64,000 nt of DNA from Streptomyces sp. GQFP (lineage in GTDB: Bacteria; Actinomycetota; Actinomycetes; Streptomycetales; Streptomycetaceae), in NCBI RefSeq assembly GCF_021545335.1, contig NZ_CP089312.1, positions 7,068,001-7,132,000 on the forward strand. The letters run 5' to 3'. The translations under genes were made by a program, and so were the position numbers. Position 1 is the stretch's first letter. Every line of letters starts with the position of its first letter. This document shows, in pieces, positions 16,678 through 24,874 of the stretch. The notes under the pieces are model-generated. The model did not search any database. It worked only from the letters and a program-made list of their open reading frames with translations, and had not been told where the DNA came from.

Positions 16678-16693
16678 TTGCGAAATTTTGCAA
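16678..16693. promoter_or_regulatory. ArsR-type operator, copy 3
   Basis: TTGCGAAATTTTGCAA, a near-perfect inverted repeat with the same TTGCnAA half-site and 2-bp centre as copies at 1391 and 12117, extended outward by AA and TT. It lies upstream of the second ArsR gene. Confidence 0.68.
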
Positions 16694-16742
16694 TTCAGCA
16701 TCCTATTGCTGCCGGGTCGCCCCGGTGGGCGGGGCGGGCGGG

Positions 16743-17102
16743 TCAGCCCTTCTTGACCACGCTCGATTTGAGCTGCATCGCCCCGAACCCGTCGACCTTG
16801 CAGTCGATGTCGTGGCCGTCAACCCCGTCGACCAGCCGGATGCCCCGCACCTTGGTGCCCGCCTTGATCCCCGAGGGGCTGCCCTTGACCTTGAGCGCCT
16901 TGACGACGACCACGGTGTCCCCGTCCTGGAGCACATTGCCGACGGCGTCCTTGACGACCCGCTCACCCGGGACGGAGCCGGTGCCGGTGTCGCTCTGGAC
17001 CGGGTCCCATTCGTGGGCGCACTCCGGGCACACCACCAGGGCGTTCATCTCGTACGTGTACTCACAGGAGCACTTCGGGCAGGGAGGAGGCTTCTCGATC
17101 AC
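16743..17102 (-). CDS. PhnA-family zinc-ribbon protein
   Basis: A 119-residue protein with an N-terminal zinc ribbon (PPPCPKCSCEYTYEMNALVV, then CPECAHEW) followed by the PhnA C-terminal domain (KDAVGNVLQDGDTVVVVKAL, KVKGSPSGIKAGTKVRGIRL). PhnA is annotated as alkylphosphonate uptake protein, but its role is not established. The GTG at 17102 fits the usual family start; its ribosome site is weak. Stands alone between the ArsR2 operon and femX. Confidence 0.85.
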   Translation of the reverse strand: MIEKPPPCPKCSCEYTYEMNALVVCPECAHEWDPVQSDTGTGSVPGERVVKDAVGNVLQDGDTVVVVKALKVKGSPSGIKAGTKVRGIRLVDGVDGHDIDCKVDGFGAMQLKSSVVKKG

Positions 17103-17200
17103 CCCGCCAGAATATCCGCCGTGAGCGTGTGCCCCGACGGACGACAACGGCCACGGTCGGCCGCTGCCGGCGGGGAGCCTCGGGAGGTCTCTCTGCTGGC

Positions 17201-18322
17201 TCAGCGCCGGGAGATGTAGAGGTCCAGGGCTTTGTGGAGGGCCTTGCTGAGCGGGTAGTCCCATTCGCCGAGGTATTCGACGGCCTCGCCGCCGGTGCCG
17301 ACCTTGAACCGGAGCAGTCCCAGCAGGTGGTTGTTCTCCTCCAGGGTGTCGGTGATGCCGCGCAGGTCGTAGACCGCTGCTCCGAGGCCGTGGGCGTCGG
17401 CCATCATCCGCCACTGGATCGCGTTGTTCGGCTGGACCTCGCGCTTGCGGCTGGTGGAGGCGCCGTAGGAATACCAGACGTGCTCGCCGACGGTGAGCAT
17501 CGTCGCCGCCGCGAGCACTTCGCCCTCGTGGTGGGCGAGGTAGAGGCGCATGCGGTCAGGGTGTTCGGCTCTCAGCGCGGTCCACATGCGCTGGAAGTAG
17601 GTCAGCGGACGCGGGATGAACCGGTCCCGTTCCGCGGTCTCGACGTAGATGTCGTAGAAGGCGGGCAGACCTTCGTAGCCGCCCTGGACGACCTTCACGC
17701 CCGCCTTCTCGGCCTTCTTGATGTTGCGTCGCCACTGCTGGTTGAGGCCCTGCTGGACCTCGTCCAGGGACCGCCCGGCGAAGGGTACCTGGAACACGTA
17801 GCGCGGCTGCCCGGCGGCGAACCCGTCCTCCCCGCCCGGCTCACTCTGCTGCCAGCCCATCCGGCGCAGCCGGTCCGCGATGTCGAACGCCCGCGGCTCG
17901 TGCGCGGTGGCCTCCGCGTCGCGCAGTCGCCGGGCCCGGGGGTCGGCGATGGCGGCCTTGACCGCCTCGGCACCCCAGCGGCGGGCGACGACGGGCGGCC
18001 CCATCTTCACCGAGAACGCACCCCGCCCCTTCAGATAGGCGAGCATCGGCTCCAGCCACCGCTCCAGATCTGGCGCAGCCCAGTCGATGACCGGGCCCTC
18101 GGGCATGTAGGCGAGATACCGCTTCAGCTTCGGCAGCGGCCGCAACAGCACCAGCCCGACGCCGACGAGACGGCCGCTCTCGTCGAACCATCCCAGGCTC
18201 TCCGCCCGCCAGTCCGGCTTCACATCCCCCCACGAGGGGACCTGCATGTGGCTCACCGCGGGCCGGGCCCGGACGAAGTCCAGATGATCCTCACGGGTGA
18301 TCGCCTTCAGGCGAAAGCTCAT
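17201..18322 (-). CDS. FemX/FemAB-type peptidoglycan bridge aminoacyltransferase
   Basis: A 373-residue protein made of two GNAT-like folds with the coiled-coil arm region between (NQQWRRNIKKAEKAGVKVVQ). C-terminal landmarks are VWYSYGASTSRKREVQPNNA, IQWRMMADAHGLGAAVYDLR and FKVGTGGEAVEYLGEWDYPL. FemX in Streptomyces transfers glycine from Gly-tRNA to lipid II to form the interpeptide bridge. Length and motif set are intact. Probably housekeeping rather than part of the flanking islands, although a metabolite-directed Fem ligase cannot be excluded. Confidence 0.87.
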   Translation of the reverse strand: MSFRLKAITREDHLDFVRARPAVSHMQVPSWGDVKPDWRAESLGWFDESGRLVGVGLVLLRPLPKLKRYLAYMPEGPVIDWAAPDLERWLEPMLAYLKGRGAFSVKMGPPVVARRWGAEAVKAAIADPRARRLRDAEATAHEPRAFDIADRLRRMGWQQSEPGGEDGFAAGQPRYVFQVPFAGRSLDEVQQGLNQQWRRNIKKAEKAGVKVVQGGYEGLPAFYDIYVETAERDRFIPRPLTYFQRMWTALRAEHPDRMRLYLAHHEGEVLAAATMLTVGEHVWYSYGASTSRKREVQPNNAIQWRMMADAHGLGAAVYDLRGITDTLEENNHLLGLLRFKVGTGGEAVEYLGEWDYPLSKALHKALDLYISRR

Positions 18323-18824
18323 GCGCAGCGCTCCTTTGTCCGACGCACAAGCCTACTGAGGCGTACGGCACGTCCATGCCGTTCATGCATGCTCCGTCGG
18401 CCATCGCGAAGTGGATACTCCCTCTCACGGTCTTGTCCCGTGAGTTCTGGCCGCCGGGTCTCAGGGCTTCGACGGCTCCCGATGCGAATCGAGCAGTTGC
18501 CTCGCCACTCCCTGGAAGGGAGGGCCTGGCTGGTGCCGCCCCGCCCGGTACCCGGATAGTGATCCTCCGAGGCCGGGGCTCAAACCGACCGGTGACTCCC
18601 GCACGGCCCTTCTCACACCCGGCCGACTGTCCACGGAGGACAGGTCGGCGACGCGAAGATCGTCCATGGCTCTACCGCTGTGGGCCGGGGGCGGAGGGTG
18701 TAAGGGTCGTGACGGTAAGCTCACGTAGTGGGTCGGAATCCCCGTTGCGCCGCCGTCTGGACTGTCGGAGGCCCGGGGGAAGGAGCCGGTCCGGTCGGGT
18801 GCGGGGCCAGGGAAGGGCGAGGGG
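18323..18824. other. Gap without recognised gene, about 500 bp
   Basis: Divergent spacer between femX and the Ppx/GppA gene. I see open frames on both strands but none with a recognisable family, good ribosome site or consistent codon pattern. It may hold promoters for the two flanking genes; no clear motif stands out. Confidence 0.4.
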
Positions 18825-19778
18825 ATGCGGCAGGCAGGGGTGCTCGATGTCGGGTGCCACAGCGCTCTGCTGACGGTGGTGCGCCGCCGCCCGGGTACGG
18901 TGCTGGAGCCGGTGTTCTCCCGCAAGGTGCGGCTGAGACTGCACGAGACCCTCGACCGTAAGGGGCGGCTGGACAAGGCCGGCATGAAGAGCGTCGAGCG
19001 GGCAGTGGCCGTCGCCGTCGCCGCCGACCCCCGTCTGCGCGGACGGGACGTGTTCGCGTTCGCGACCTCCGTCATCCGGGACGCGCCCAACCGCGACGAG
19101 ATCATCGCGCGCGTGGCACGCACCACGGGAACCCGCCTGCGCGTGCTCACCGGCGAGGAGGAGGCCCGGCTGGCCTACGTCGCCGCCCGCCAGTGGGCAG
19201 GCCCCACGGTCGGGCAGCTGCTGGTCCTGGACATCGGAGGCGGCACCGTGGAGATCGCCTCCGGCACCCGAGAACAGCCCGGTACCGTCCACTCGCTGCC
19301 GCTGGGCGCCCGAAGGATCACCCGGGACTGGCTTCCTGGCGGCACCGCGCCATCGCAACGCCGGCTGGCCGAGATCCGGCAGCACCTGAGCCGGTCCCTG
19401 GAAGCCGTCCCCGGCCTGCCACAGGCCGAACCGGGCGGGCGGGTACTGGCCTGCTCCAAAACCTTCGAACAGCTCGCCCGGCTCGCCGCCACCCAGGGCA
19501 GGACACCGCGATCCGGACGGCAGCTGGCGCTGCCCCAACTGCGTACGTCGGTCTCCGTGCTGGCCGAGGCGGGACCGTCCCGCCGTGCCAAGCTGCCGGG
19601 CATCTCCCAGCACCGCGCCGAGCAGTCCCTGGCCGGAGCCCTGGTCGCACAGGCGCTCATGGAAGCTTGCGGGGCCAAGAACGTCGAGATCTGCCCCTGG
19701 TCCACCCGGGAAGGACTACTGCTCGAACACCTCGGCGTGCCCCACAGCCCAGCCGATCGACCCCGCCGCGTCGGCTGA
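18825..19778 (+). CDS. Ppx/GppA-family phosphatase
   Basis: A 317-residue protein of the ASKHA-fold exopolyphosphatase/guanosine pentaphosphatase family. Phosphate-1 motif is GVLDVGCHSALLTV, then FAFATSVIRDAPNRDE, LTGEEEARLAY with the catalytic Glu region, phosphate-2 VLDIGGGTVEIASG, and LPLGARRITRDWLPGG. It is the short single-module actinobacterial type without a C-terminal HD domain. Substrates may be polyphosphate or pppGpp. The usual DxGSNS loop reads DVGCHS here. Confidence 0.87.
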   Translation: MRQAGVLDVGCHSALLTVVRRRPGTVLEPVFSRKVRLRLHETLDRKGRLDKAGMKSVERAVAVAVAADPRLRGRDVFAFATSVIRDAPNRDEIIARVARTTGTRLRVLTGEEEARLAYVAARQWAGPTVGQLLVLDIGGGTVEIASGTREQPGTVHSLPLGARRITRDWLPGGTAPSQRRLAEIRQHLSRSLEAVPGLPQAEPGGRVLACSKTFEQLARLAATQGRTPRSGRQLALPQLRTSVSVLAEAGPSRRAKLPGISQHRAEQSLAGALVAQALMEACGAKNVEICPWSTREGLLLEHLGVPHSPADRPRRVG

Positions 19779-20169
19779 ACCCAACGGACCTGGTCTCGCG
19801 TGCTTCCGAGCCCACCAGGAACCGCTCGCCCAGTGCCGGTTGCGAAAGCCTCGGCCGCGCCACTACGAGCGGCTTCCAGAGTCCGGAACATGAACGACGG
19901 TGTGTTCATGGCCAGCGCAGGCAAGGATGCGGTCCTGGGCCGGGGATGACTCCTCCGGCACTTCAAGGACTGTGACGATCCGCACTACAGAGAGCCCAAC
20001 GTGCCGGGTCTACTCGCTACTCGCCGGTTTGGCCCTGTTACTGATCCTGTCCCCGGAGCACTGAACAGTGTGCATCGTGAGAAGTACACGTCAGATGGTC
20101 TGGTGTGCGTAGGCGTCGGGAAGCTCGGCCAGGTCCGGGGCGGTAGTCCATCGACAAGATCACCGGTCA
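19779..20169. other. Gap without recognised gene, 391 bp
   Basis: Downstream of the Ppx gene and up to the end of the IS5-type transposase remnant. No recognised coding sequence on either strand; low-quality open frames only. Confidence 0.35.
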
Positions 20170-20710
20170 TCAGCCGGCGACTTCCTGGTTTGTCAGCACC
20201 AGCAGGGCCCGCACCAGCGCGGTCGCCCATCTCGGATCCGTGCGGACCTTGCTCAGGACCCTCCCGTTCTTCAGATGGGCGAAGCCGTGCTCGACCGGGG
20301 CGCGGACCGCGGCCAGTGCCTTGTTGGACAGCTTCTGACCGCGGGTCAGGGGCCGGTTCCGGGCTGCCTTGTAGCCAGTGATCACCGCTGGGTCGGCGTC
20401 CGGACCGCTGTCGTCGAGGCGGACGAACCCCAGGTCGGCGATCGCACCGAGCCCGGCGGCCGCAGGTGGGCGGTGAGCTTGTCGTGACGGGAGGCGGTGA
20501 TCTCGAGGTGCGTCCGGGGCGCGCGGTGGAGACCCAGATCGGCCGGCCCTTGTCGTCGGTGAGTGCGATCACCAGCAGGCCATGGTGTTTGTGCTTGTCG
20601 GAATAGTTCTACCTGCTCGCTGTTCCGGTGCGGCGCCGGGTGCGGATCAGGGAGCCGTCCAGCAGTACGGACTCCGTCACCCGTTCGGGCGATCTTCTTC
20701 AGTGCGCGGT
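20170..20710 (-). pseudogene. IS5-type DDE transposase remnant, 5' end lost to IS982
   Basis: The C-terminal part is a clean frame: ITGYKAARNRPLTRGQKLSN, ALAAVRAPVEHGFAHLKNGR, RALLVLTNQEV, typical of the DDE_Tnp_4 branch of IS5 transposases with its catalytic Glu in VEHGF. Upstream pieces such as YSDKHKHHGLLVIALTDDKG, RPIWVSTARPG and LDGSLIRTRR occur in other frames, so at least two frameshifts are present. The N-terminal part is missing where the IS982 element begins at 20711. Confidence 0.8.
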
Positions 20711-21694
20711 CTAGACGAGTCATTCCGAATGGTGGCGGTGTGTCGGGGAACGCAGACAGGGCGTCCAAGATCGTTGTGTGACGAACAACCTGGACGCCCT
20801 GCTGACCGCACTGTACGTGAAGATTGACGACGAGATCGGGGGTTCCCGGTGGCTTGGCCGGCCGCCGCGGCTGACGGATTCCGAGCTTGTCTGCCTGGCT
20901 GTCGCGCAGGCGCTGCTGGGCTTCACTTCAGAGTCGCGGTGGCTGCGGTTCGTGGACTCCCGGCTGGGCCAGATGTTCCCGTACGTGCCCAGGCAGCCGG
21001 GCTGGAACAAGCGGCTGCGGGCAGCGTTGTCGCTGGTCAAGAAGGTAATACGGCTGCTTGCCGTCGATACGGACTTCTGGTTCGACAACCACTGGATCGT
21101 GGACTCCACGCCGGTGGAGTGCGGCCGCTCGCGTCCGACGGTGAAGCGGTCGGACATGGCGGGCTGGGCCGGATACGGGTACTGCGCCTCGCACTCCCGG
21201 TTCTTCTGGGGCCTGCGCCTGTTCCTGGTGTGCACTCCGGCCGGGATGCCTGTCCTGTGGGCACTGGCGAACCCGAAACTGGACGAGCGGGAGGTGCTGT
21301 CGGCGATGCTGGATCGCGAACCGCACCTGGCCACGGACCGGCCGGGCCTGCTGGTCATCGCGGACAAGGGCTTCGCCTCCAGGGAGTTCGAGGCCGATCT
21401 GGCCTTCCGGGGCGCGCAGTTGCTGCGGCCTTCTTTCCGCCGCGAGAAGAAGCGCAGGGGCGAGTCCCTGCTGAAGTCGGTGCGGCAGCTGATCGAGTCG
21501 GTCAACGACACCCTCAAAGGCCAGCTCGACCTGGAACAGCACGGCGGCCGGACCTTCGAAGGTGTCGCAGTCCGCGTCGCCCAGCGCATCCTCGCGATGG
21601 CCGCCGCGATCTGGCACAACCACAAGACCGGCCAGCCCGTCCTGCGATCCCTGATCGCCTACGACCACTGATCACATCGGAATGACTCATCTAG
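20711..21694. mobile_element. IS982-family insertion sequence, apparently intact
   Basis: The ends CTAGACGAGTCATTCCGA (20711-20728) and, read from the other strand, CTAGATGAGTCATTCCGA (21677-21694) form an 18-bp terminal inverted repeat with one mismatch. The element encloses one full transposase gene. The outer CTAG is palindromic, so it could equally be part of a target duplication. Total about 984 bp, normal for IS982. Confidence 0.85.
20778..21671 (+). CDS. IS982-family transposase
   Basis: A 297-residue DDE transposase without frameshift. Family landmarks are LYVKIDDEIGGSRWLGRPPR at the start, the first acidic residue in WIVDSTPVECGRSRPT, the block AGYGYCASHSRFFWGLRL, the second acidic residue in LLVIADKGFAS, and LIESVNDTLKGQLDLEQHGG with the catalytic Glu. 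Starts with GTG/ATG close to the left repeat. The element therefore looks capable of moving. Confidence 0.93.
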   Translation: MTNNLDALLTALYVKIDDEIGGSRWLGRPPRLTDSELVCLAVAQALLGFTSESRWLRFVDSRLGQMFPYVPRQPGWNKRLRAALSLVKKVIRLLAVDTDFWFDNHWIVDSTPVECGRSRPTVKRSDMAGWAGYGYCASHSRFFWGLRLFLVCTPAGMPVLWALANPKLDEREVLSAMLDREPHLATDRPGLLVIADKGFASREFEADLAFRGAQLLRPSFRREKKRRGESLLKSVRQLIESVNDTLKGQLDLEQHGGRTFEGVAVRVAQRILAMAAAIWHNHKTGQPVLRSLIAYDH

Positions 21695-21800
21695 CGGGCG
21701 GGGCGGACGCCGGTCGATGCCGATCACTGTGGTGCCGTTCTGAAGCAGGGCTCGGGCGAGGTGAGTGCCGATGAAGCCGGCTGTACCGGTCAATCCGCGC
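21695..21800 (-). pseudogene. N-terminal fragment of an NAD-dependent epimerase/dehydratase
   Basis: The minus strand reads LTGTAGFIGTHLARALLQNG then TTVIGIDRRPP, the Rossmann start GxxGFIG of the extended SDR family. It is cut off after about 35 codons by the IS982 right end. No continuation is found beyond the left end of the element, so the insertion was accompanied by deletion or rearrangement. Confidence 0.72.
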
Positions 21801-21986
21801 CCCGTAGCCCCCGACAGTCCCAATCTCGTACCGGTGGGTCGGCTGGCAGTTGGCCAGCCGATCCATCGCGGGCCGTGGGCCTGGACGGTATTGCCAAGAA
21901 GCTGTGGCCATGGCGCCCGTCCCTGTGATCATGTGATTCTGCTGCAGCCAGCGACTTCGGGCTCCTGGTGGCGCGGGGTCTGGCCG

Positions 21987-23120
21987 TCAGGTTGGTAGGC
22001 GCCAGCGAGGGCCGCTCGGATCGCCGAGCCATACGACTTGGTCCCACTCTGTGACGGTCATTCCGAAGTCCGCCTGAGGGGGCGAGCCCGCCTTCTGCCA
22101 CACCGTGAGTGCGTCCTCGACCTGGTCCCACAGGTGCAGTGGGCCGTCCTGATGGACTGTCCAGCCGCTGCCGTCGGGTTCGGTCCATGCCTGCGAGCCA
22201 GTGGCCGCGTCGACAAGAGCCACGCCATCGGCGGTGTGCGCCAACTCTGCTGAGGGGGCGGCCAGTTGCGCAACGAAGTGGGCGGTCCAGTCGTCCAGGA
22301 GGTCGGGGCTCACCCGTGTGCGGCGGGTCTTGCCGGGGTGCTGGTAGAACGTGGGGCGGGGCGGGCGTTCGTGTGGGCGGGCAGGCATGAACGACACGGT
22401 GTCGCCGGCGAAGCGTCCCCGGGCGATTCCCTCGTCGTCGAGAACGAGGCGGATCAGGCCGGAGGCGAGCATCCAGCCGCTGATCGTCGTGGTGATGCTG
22501 CCGCCGTCGCTGAGTTGCCAGAGCCACGACGGCGGGATGTTCCGCACAGCGCAGGTGGCGATGATCGCCTCGTACTCAGCGCCATCTTGGTGCCCACGCA
22601 AGCCGTCGCCGAGTACAAGGTTCGGGGTGTGGCCGGCGGTGCGGAGATGCTGTGCGGCGGCCTGGGCCAGGGTCTCGTCGTACTCGACGGAATACACGAG
22701 TTCGTCGCCGAGCCGGTGGCACAGGATCGCGGTGGAGTAGCCGGTTCCCGTGCCGATCTCCAGCACCTTGTCTCCGTCGCGGATGTCGGCGAGTTCGACC
22801 ATCCGCATGACCAGAGACGGCAAGGTGCTTGAGGAGGTGGGTCGGCCGGCCAGCGAACCGACGGCGTCCACGGGGCTGATGCCGTCGACCTGTGTTACCC
22901 ATGTGGTGTCCGAGTAGACGAGGCGGAGCCATTCGTCTTCACCCAGCTGCTCGCGGCGTACGGGGTCCCACTGGGTGCCGTTGACGCGGAAGAAGGTGTC
23001 GCCGAGGAAGAACTCCCGGGGTACAGCTTCCACAGCGGATCGCCAAGCGGGGTCGGTGAGTTGGCCCCTGCCCGTGAGTTCCTGTACAAGGCCGTGGCGA
23101 AGAGAGGCGCTGCTGGTCAT
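21987..23120 (-). CDS. tgmC: PIMT-type O-methyltransferase of ATP-grasp peptide (graspetide) system
   Basis: A 377-residue protein. The N-terminal two thirds match protein-L-isoaspartate O-methyltransferase (REFFLGDTFFRVNG, the SAM site VLEIGTGTGYSTAI, LGDGLRGH), with a family-specific C-terminal extension that includes WDQVEDALTVWQKAGSPP. This is the methyltransferase that accompanies the ATP-grasp peptide maturase; in studied members it methylates an Asp side chain so that an aspartimide forms. The ATG overlaps the stop of the ATP-grasp gene. Last gene of the three-gene cassette. Confidence 0.87.
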   Translation of the reverse strand: MTSSASLRHGLVQELTGRGQLTDPAWRSAVEAVPREFFLGDTFFRVNGTQWDPVRREQLGEDEWLRLVYSDTTWVTQVDGISPVDAVGSLAGRPTSSSTLPSLVMRMVELADIRDGDKVLEIGTGTGYSTAILCHRLGDELVYSVEYDETLAQAAAQHLRTAGHTPNLVLGDGLRGHQDGAEYEAIIATCAVRNIPPSWLWQLSDGGSITTTISGWMLASGLIRLVLDDEGIARGRFAGDTVSFMPARPHERPPRPTFYQHPGKTRRTRVSPDLLDDWTAHFVAQLAAPSAELAHTADGVALVDAATGSQAWTEPDGSGWTVHQDGPLHLWDQVEDALTVWQKAGSPPQADFGMTVTEWDQVVWLGDPSGPRWRLPT

Positions 23121-24085
23121 TGTCTGTCCCGATCAGGGTGCTGGAGCTGGTCGGCGATGGCGGCGGTGATCCGGCTGGTGATGTACTCCGGAAACCAGGC
23201 GAACTGGCCGTTCGGGTTGCACTCGTAGTAGTGCCACACACCGGCGGCATCGAGCCCGAAGTCGAAGGCACCGTACGTCAATCCGAACGCGGCGAGGTAT
23301 TCGTGCACGCCCTTTGCCACGTCGGGCGGCGTGTCGACGAGGGTGTACGTGAGGTCGTCATAGTGGCGGCGCCAGTCCAGGCCGGGTGATCCGTCGATCC
23401 GTACCGCGAAGAGCCGGCTGCCGACTGCGGTGAGCCGGATGTCCGCGATCTTGTCCACACGCTGCTGGAACAGGTGCATCGTCTGGCCGACCCCGGCGTC
23501 CAGTTCCTTCGGGGTGACTTCCTCGACCCAGACGGTCAGGCCGTGCCCCTGTGGGTCGAGGAAGTCACTGTTGTACAGCGGCTTGTAGACCACGGGCCCG
23601 TGCTCGGCCGCGAAGCGTCGTGCTTCCGCGACGTCGTTCGTCAGGAGCGTCGGCGGGACGTGCAACCCGCGCTGCGCAGCGGCTGCCAACTGGGCCGGCT
23701 TGTACTCGGCGGCCCGATTGCGCCATGGGTGGTTCACGTAGTGCGCGCCCGGGAGCGAGGCAAGTATTCCGCCGAGTCCGTAGCGGGCCTGGTCTGCGCA
23801 CCATTGGGCATCCTGCTCAGGAAGACCATCGGGCGCGGCGTATGGGCGCGGCCGACGCCAGTACACGGACCGCACGTCATCCAGCGCAGCAACACGAGTC
23901 GCCGTACGCAGCTCGCCGGCGAGCCCGAAGCCGTCGAGGTGCGCCTTCACGATGACCGTGGCCGGAAAGTCCGCCGGATCGAGGCGTACGACCGGTAGCC
24001 CGCGCCGCCCCAGTTCCTCGATGACAAGGTCGGCCGCCGCATCGTCCAACTGCGTGACGACCAGAACGGGTGACGGTCTGGTCAA
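23117..24085 (-). CDS. tgmB: ATP-grasp ribosomal peptide maturase (graspetide ligase)
   Basis: A 322-residue ATP-grasp ligase of the microviridin-type maturase family. Visible features: VLVVTQLDDAAADLVIEELG at the start, VYWRRPRPYA, the ATP-site Lys in GPVVYKPLYNSDF, MHLFQQRVDK and the metal-binding end FDFGLDAAGVWHYYECNPNG. It would join Ser/Thr hydroxyls or Lys amines of the precursor to Glu/Asp side chains. The TTG start overlaps the precursor stop (TTGA); an upstream extension has no similarity and was not used. Confidence 0.9.
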   Translation of the reverse strand: MTRPSPVLVVTQLDDAAADLVIEELGRRGLPVVRLDPADFPATVIVKAHLDGFGLAGELRTATRVAALDDVRSVYWRRPRPYAAPDGLPEQDAQWCADQARYGLGGILASLPGAHYVNHPWRNRAAEYKPAQLAAAAQRGLHVPPTLLTNDVAEARRFAAEHGPVVYKPLYNSDFLDPQGHGLTVWVEEVTPKELDAGVGQTMHLFQQRVDKIADIRLTAVGSRLFAVRIDGSPGLDWRRHYDDLTYTLVDTPPDVAKGVHEYLAAFGLTYGAFDFGLDAAGVWHYYECNPNGQFAWFPEYITSRITAAIADQLQHPDRDRQ

Positions 24086-24333
24086 TCGCTGTCCCCCTGC
24101 TGGTCGCTGCCCTCGTCGATGTTGCCGTCCGCGGAGGTTTTGGTCTTTGTCTCCGAAGACGTTTCGCTGCGCTTGTGCCGTTCCAGGCTCGGCAGCGCCA
24201 AGCCGTCCGCACCGATCCACCGGCCGGTCTGGCTCTCCGGATCCAGCTCGACCGTAGCCGCAGCCGCCACAGCCGTTTCCGGAAACGGCCTCATCCGAGT
24301 CAAACCCCACGGCCTGGCAGCGAGCGTCGTCAC
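24082..24333 (-). CDS. tgmA: Graspetide precursor peptide (ATP-grasp-modified RiPP)
   Basis: An 83-residue peptide with the family leader motif RPWGLTRMRPFPE at about residues 7-19, recognised in precursors of this cassette. The C-terminal 28 residues (56-83) are rich in Ser/Thr and Asp/Glu, beginning SETSSETKTKTSADG: hydroxyl donors followed by acidic acceptors, as expected of a side-chain-cyclised core. An Asp-Gly at residues 69-70 is a candidate for aspartimide formation by the neighbouring methyltransferase. GGAGG lies seven bases before the GTG. No protease or exporter gene is adjacent. Confidence 0.87.
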   Translation of the reverse strand: MTTLAARPWGLTRMRPFPETAVAAAATVELDPESQTGRWIGADGLALPSLERHKRSETSSETKTKTSADGNIDEGSDQQGDSD

Positions 24334-24605
24334 CGGGATCCTCCGTTTGTTCGGGTACCGGTGATCAGTGTGACGTTCCGCAGACGCGGTGGGTAGACCA
24401 CCTACAGCCATCGGACCGACCCGTGGAGCGGCGTCTTCCCCGCTGACGATCACGCGGGCTACTCTCCCTCCGCTCCATGGGTACGGCTGTGCGAGAAGGC
24501 GCACACGAACCGCCCATCGTCACAAGCGTGTTCCGTGCCGTACGACGAGGGGCAGCCTAGAGCCACACCTGCACGTACCGAGGGGCTATCGACGCCCCAC
24601 AAGAC

Positions 24606-24644
24606 GCGGTGGTCCTCCTCTACTGTCCAGAGGAGGACCACCGC
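24606..24644. terminator. Strong hairpin terminator after the DUF397 gene
   Basis: GCGGTGGTCCTCCTCT and AGAGGAGGACCACCGC form a perfect 16-bp stem with a 7-base loop, 20 bases after the DUF397 stop on the minus strand. It separates the XRE/DUF397 pair from the graspetide genes 270 bp downstream, so the latter need their own promoter within 24334-24605. Confidence 0.8.
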
Positions 24645-24664
24645 TTCGTATTGCCCACAGTAGG

Positions 24665-24874
24665 TCAGGCCGTGATGCCGCCGATGAACGCGTTGAACGC
24701 CCTACTGGAGACGAGGAGGGCCGGGCCCGCCTCGATCTTCGAGTCACGGACGCCGACCTGTCCGGTCAGGCCAGCGATTTCGACGCAAGCGCCCCCCTCG
24801 CCAGAGCTGTAGGAGGACTTGAACCAGGCTCCCTCGGGGGCGAGCTCGGTGGAGACGGCGTGCTTATGGATCAT
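24665..24874 (-). CDS. DUF397-domain protein
   Basis: A 69-residue protein with the diagnostic block WFKSSYSSGEGGACVEIAGL, VGVRDSKI and a C-terminal F-FIGGI. DUF397 proteins partner with Scr1-type XRE regulators in streptomycetes, possibly as toxin-antitoxin-like or modulating pairs; the gene overlaps its XRE partner by ATGA. Confidence 0.92.
   Translation of the reverse strand: MIHKHAVSTELAPEGAWFKSSYSSGEGGACVEIAGLTGQVGVRDSKIEAGPALLVSSRAFNAFIGGITA

Noticed and set aside
18323..18824. Several open frames between femX and ppx
   Set aside because: None has a known family, a convincing ribosome site or an overlap with a neighbour.
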